From Hyphomicrobiales bacterium (lineage in GTDB: Bacteria > Pseudomonadota > Alphaproteobacteria > Rhizobiales > Beijerinckiaceae), in assembly GCA_027489835.1 (NCBI GenBank), contig JAIXZF010000340.1:1-10237 (forward strand): DNA of 10,237 nucleotides. Reading direction: 5' to 3'. Below the pieces are notes generated by a model that was given only the letters and a program-made list of their open reading frames with translations, had not been told where the DNA came from and did no database searches. The translations under genes and the position numbers were made by a program. The first letter of the stretch is position 1; the number at the start of each line of letters is the position of its first letter. Below are positions 9,550 to 10,237 of this stretch, in pieces.

Positions 9550-9827
9550 CAGTCCGGATATCAACAAGGACGCACCGCGCCACGGCGCATGTGACCGCCG
9601 CCCGCAAGTCGGGCCTCGACATCGGATAACGGCACGCATCCTCCTTTGACAAATGCGCGGAATATGCGCGGAAGGCCCGGCCCTGCGGCATCCTGTCAAA
9701 AAATGCCGGTGCCTGCAAAGCCCATCTCGGGAACATTGCGCCCGCTCGCGCCTTGCTGTCGAACCGCGGCCTCGACGCCCAAGGCGAGGCGGCAACGTGG
9801 CGCCCCGACGAAGGCCCTGGAGACGAC
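9550..9827. promoter_or_regulatory. Divergent control region between kinase and sugar dehydrogenase genes
   Basis: These 278 bases separate two diverging genes and should carry both promoters. Features seen: TTGACA (plus strand, 9646-9651), a -35-like hexamer without a convincing -10 at 17 bases; a direct repeat ATGCGCGGAA at 9653-9662 and 9664-9673, that is, 11-base spacing or one helical turn; and a nested inverted repeat at 9750-9785 made of GCCTTG/CAAGGC outside GTCGA/TCGAC, about 42 bases before the dehydrogenase ATG. The middle of the region, about 9640-9735, is locally AT-richer than the flanks. Repeats one turn apart and dyads near a catabolic gene suggest regulator-binding sites, but no specific regulator can be named. 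Confidence 0.55.
9561..9635 (-). other. Possible 24-codon leader ORF upstream of the kinase
   Basis: A GTG at 9635-9633 opens a 24-codon frame (product begins MPLSDVEARL) that ends in TGA at 9563-9561, 11 bases before the chosen kinase ATG. It is preceded 4 bases upstream by AGGAGG (9640-9645 on the minus strand), the best Shine-Dalgarno sequence in this region. The same AGGAGG directly abuts an in-frame kinase ATG at 9639 with no spacer, which is poor spacing for initiation there. So the site may serve a short leader peptide coupled to the kinase, or may mark a longer kinase N-terminus. No homolog is recognised; this is a suggestion only. Confidence 0.25.
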
Positions 9828-10237
9828 ATGAGCACAGGCGCCATCTATCCCGATCTCGCAGGCAAGACGGTCCTCGTCACCGGTGGCGGAAGCGGCATCG
9901 GAGAGGCCATCGTGCGGCGCTTCGCCGCACAGGGCGCGCGCACCGCCTTCATCGACATCGCCAGGGCGCCGTCCGAGGCGCTGGCTGCGGAGCTCAGGGG
10001 CGAAGGCCACGAGGTGTTCTTCGCCGAGGCCGATCTCACCGATATCGACGCGCTCCGGTCCGCCATCGGACGCGTGCGCGAGGCCTGCGGGCCCATCGGC
10101 ATCCTGATCAACAACGCGGCGCATGACGAGCGGCACGACACGCTCGAGGTCACGCCCGCCTATTGGGACCAGCGCATCGCGGTCAACCTCAGGCACCAGT
10201 TCTTCGCGGCGCAGGCCGTGCTGCCCGACATGATCGC
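9828..10237 (+). CDS. Short-chain dehydrogenase, XylB-like aldose 1-dehydrogenase (3' end cut off)
   Basis: This NAD(P)-dependent oxidoreductase has its first 136 residues visible; the full family length is near 250. The Rossmann dinucleotide loop is TGGGSGIG (18-25). Asp43 at the end of the second strand (AFIDIA) favours NAD over NADP. Also present are Asp69-Leu, NNAA (95-98, the NNAG motif) and Asn120 of the catalytic set; the Tyr-x3-Lys pair lies beyond the edge. The opening IYPDLAGKTVLVTGGGSGIG and the run DERHDTLEVTPAYWDQRIAVNLRHQFF closely resemble, from memory, Caulobacter crescentus XylB, which oxidises D-xylose to its lactone. The exact sugar here (xylose, arabinose, galactose, fucose or another) is open. 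The ATG has GGAG 5 bases upstream (9819-9822). It diverges from the kinase gene and probably starts a sugar-oxidation operon off the right edge. Confidence 0.92.
   Translation, partial: MSTGAIYPDLAGKTVLVTGGGSGIGEAIVRRFAAQGARTAFIDIARAPSEALAAELRGEGHEVFFAEADLTDIDALRSAIGRVREACGPIGILINNAAHDERHDTLEVTPAYWDQRIAVNLRHQFFAAQAVLPDMI

Noticed and set aside
9730..9754. Possible EcfG-type general-stress promoter (GGAAC … CCTT) upstream of the dehydrogenase
   Set aside because: GGAAC is present at 9730-9734, but the -10 element at the right spacing reads CCTT rather than CGTT; one mismatch in a four-base element is too weak to call.

Overview
The window looks like chromosomal DNA of a GC-rich alphaproteobacterium, probably of the Hyphomicrobiales (a Bosea- or Methylobacterium-like background). 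The evidence is strong G/C preference at third codon positions, a soluble multi-PAS histidine kinase of the HWE family (a family concentrated in alphaproteobacteria), and a sugar dehydrogenase whose start closely resembles Caulobacter XylB. The genus is an inference. I see no rRNA, tRNA, CRISPR array, transposase or phage gene.

Layout, left to right: (1) 1-551, minus strand, the first 183 codons of a DppC-type ABC permease that runs off the left edge; (2) 551-1495, minus, a complete DppB-type permease; (3) 1496-1670, a non-coding gap filled by an elaborate GC-rich inverted-repeat element; (4) 1671-3206, minus, a secreted peptide/opine-type solute-binding protein; (5) 3233-4303 and 4300-5310, minus, two Dpp/Opp-type ATPases that overlap by 4 bp; (6) 5311-5420, a short gap with several palindromes; (7) 5421-6362, minus, an enzyme of the dihydrodipicolinate synthase (DHDPS) superfamily that resembles 1-pyrroline-4-hydroxy-2-carboxylate deaminase; (8) 6363-6486, a short gap with hairpins; (9) 6487-9549, minus, a 1020-residue histidine kinase with about six PAS modules; (10) 9550-9827, a divergent control region; (11) 9828 to the right edge, plus strand, the N-terminal part of a XylB-like short-chain sugar dehydrogenase.

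How the genes fit together: the minus-strand genes from 6362 down to 1 look like one transport and catabolism operon, read as enzyme, ATPase, ATPase, binding protein, permease, permease. Together they supply every part of a five-component peptide-type ABC importer plus one cytoplasmic lyase/deaminase. If the enzyme is the hydroxyproline-pathway deaminase it resembles, the importer may bring in hydroxyproline, a derivative or hydroxyproline-containing peptides. That link is inferred. The kinase lies upstream on the same strand, has no adjacent response regulator and is probably an independent orphan sensor. The XylB-like gene is transcribed away from it and probably opens a separate sugar-oxidation locus.

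Most of the window is ordinary metabolism. The points most worth a second look are the repeat element between the binding-protein and permease genes, the enzyme-transporter link, the ambiguous start of the kinase with a possible 24-codon leader, and the direct and inverted repeats in the divergent promoter region. I did not find a convincing new defence system or other undescribed system.
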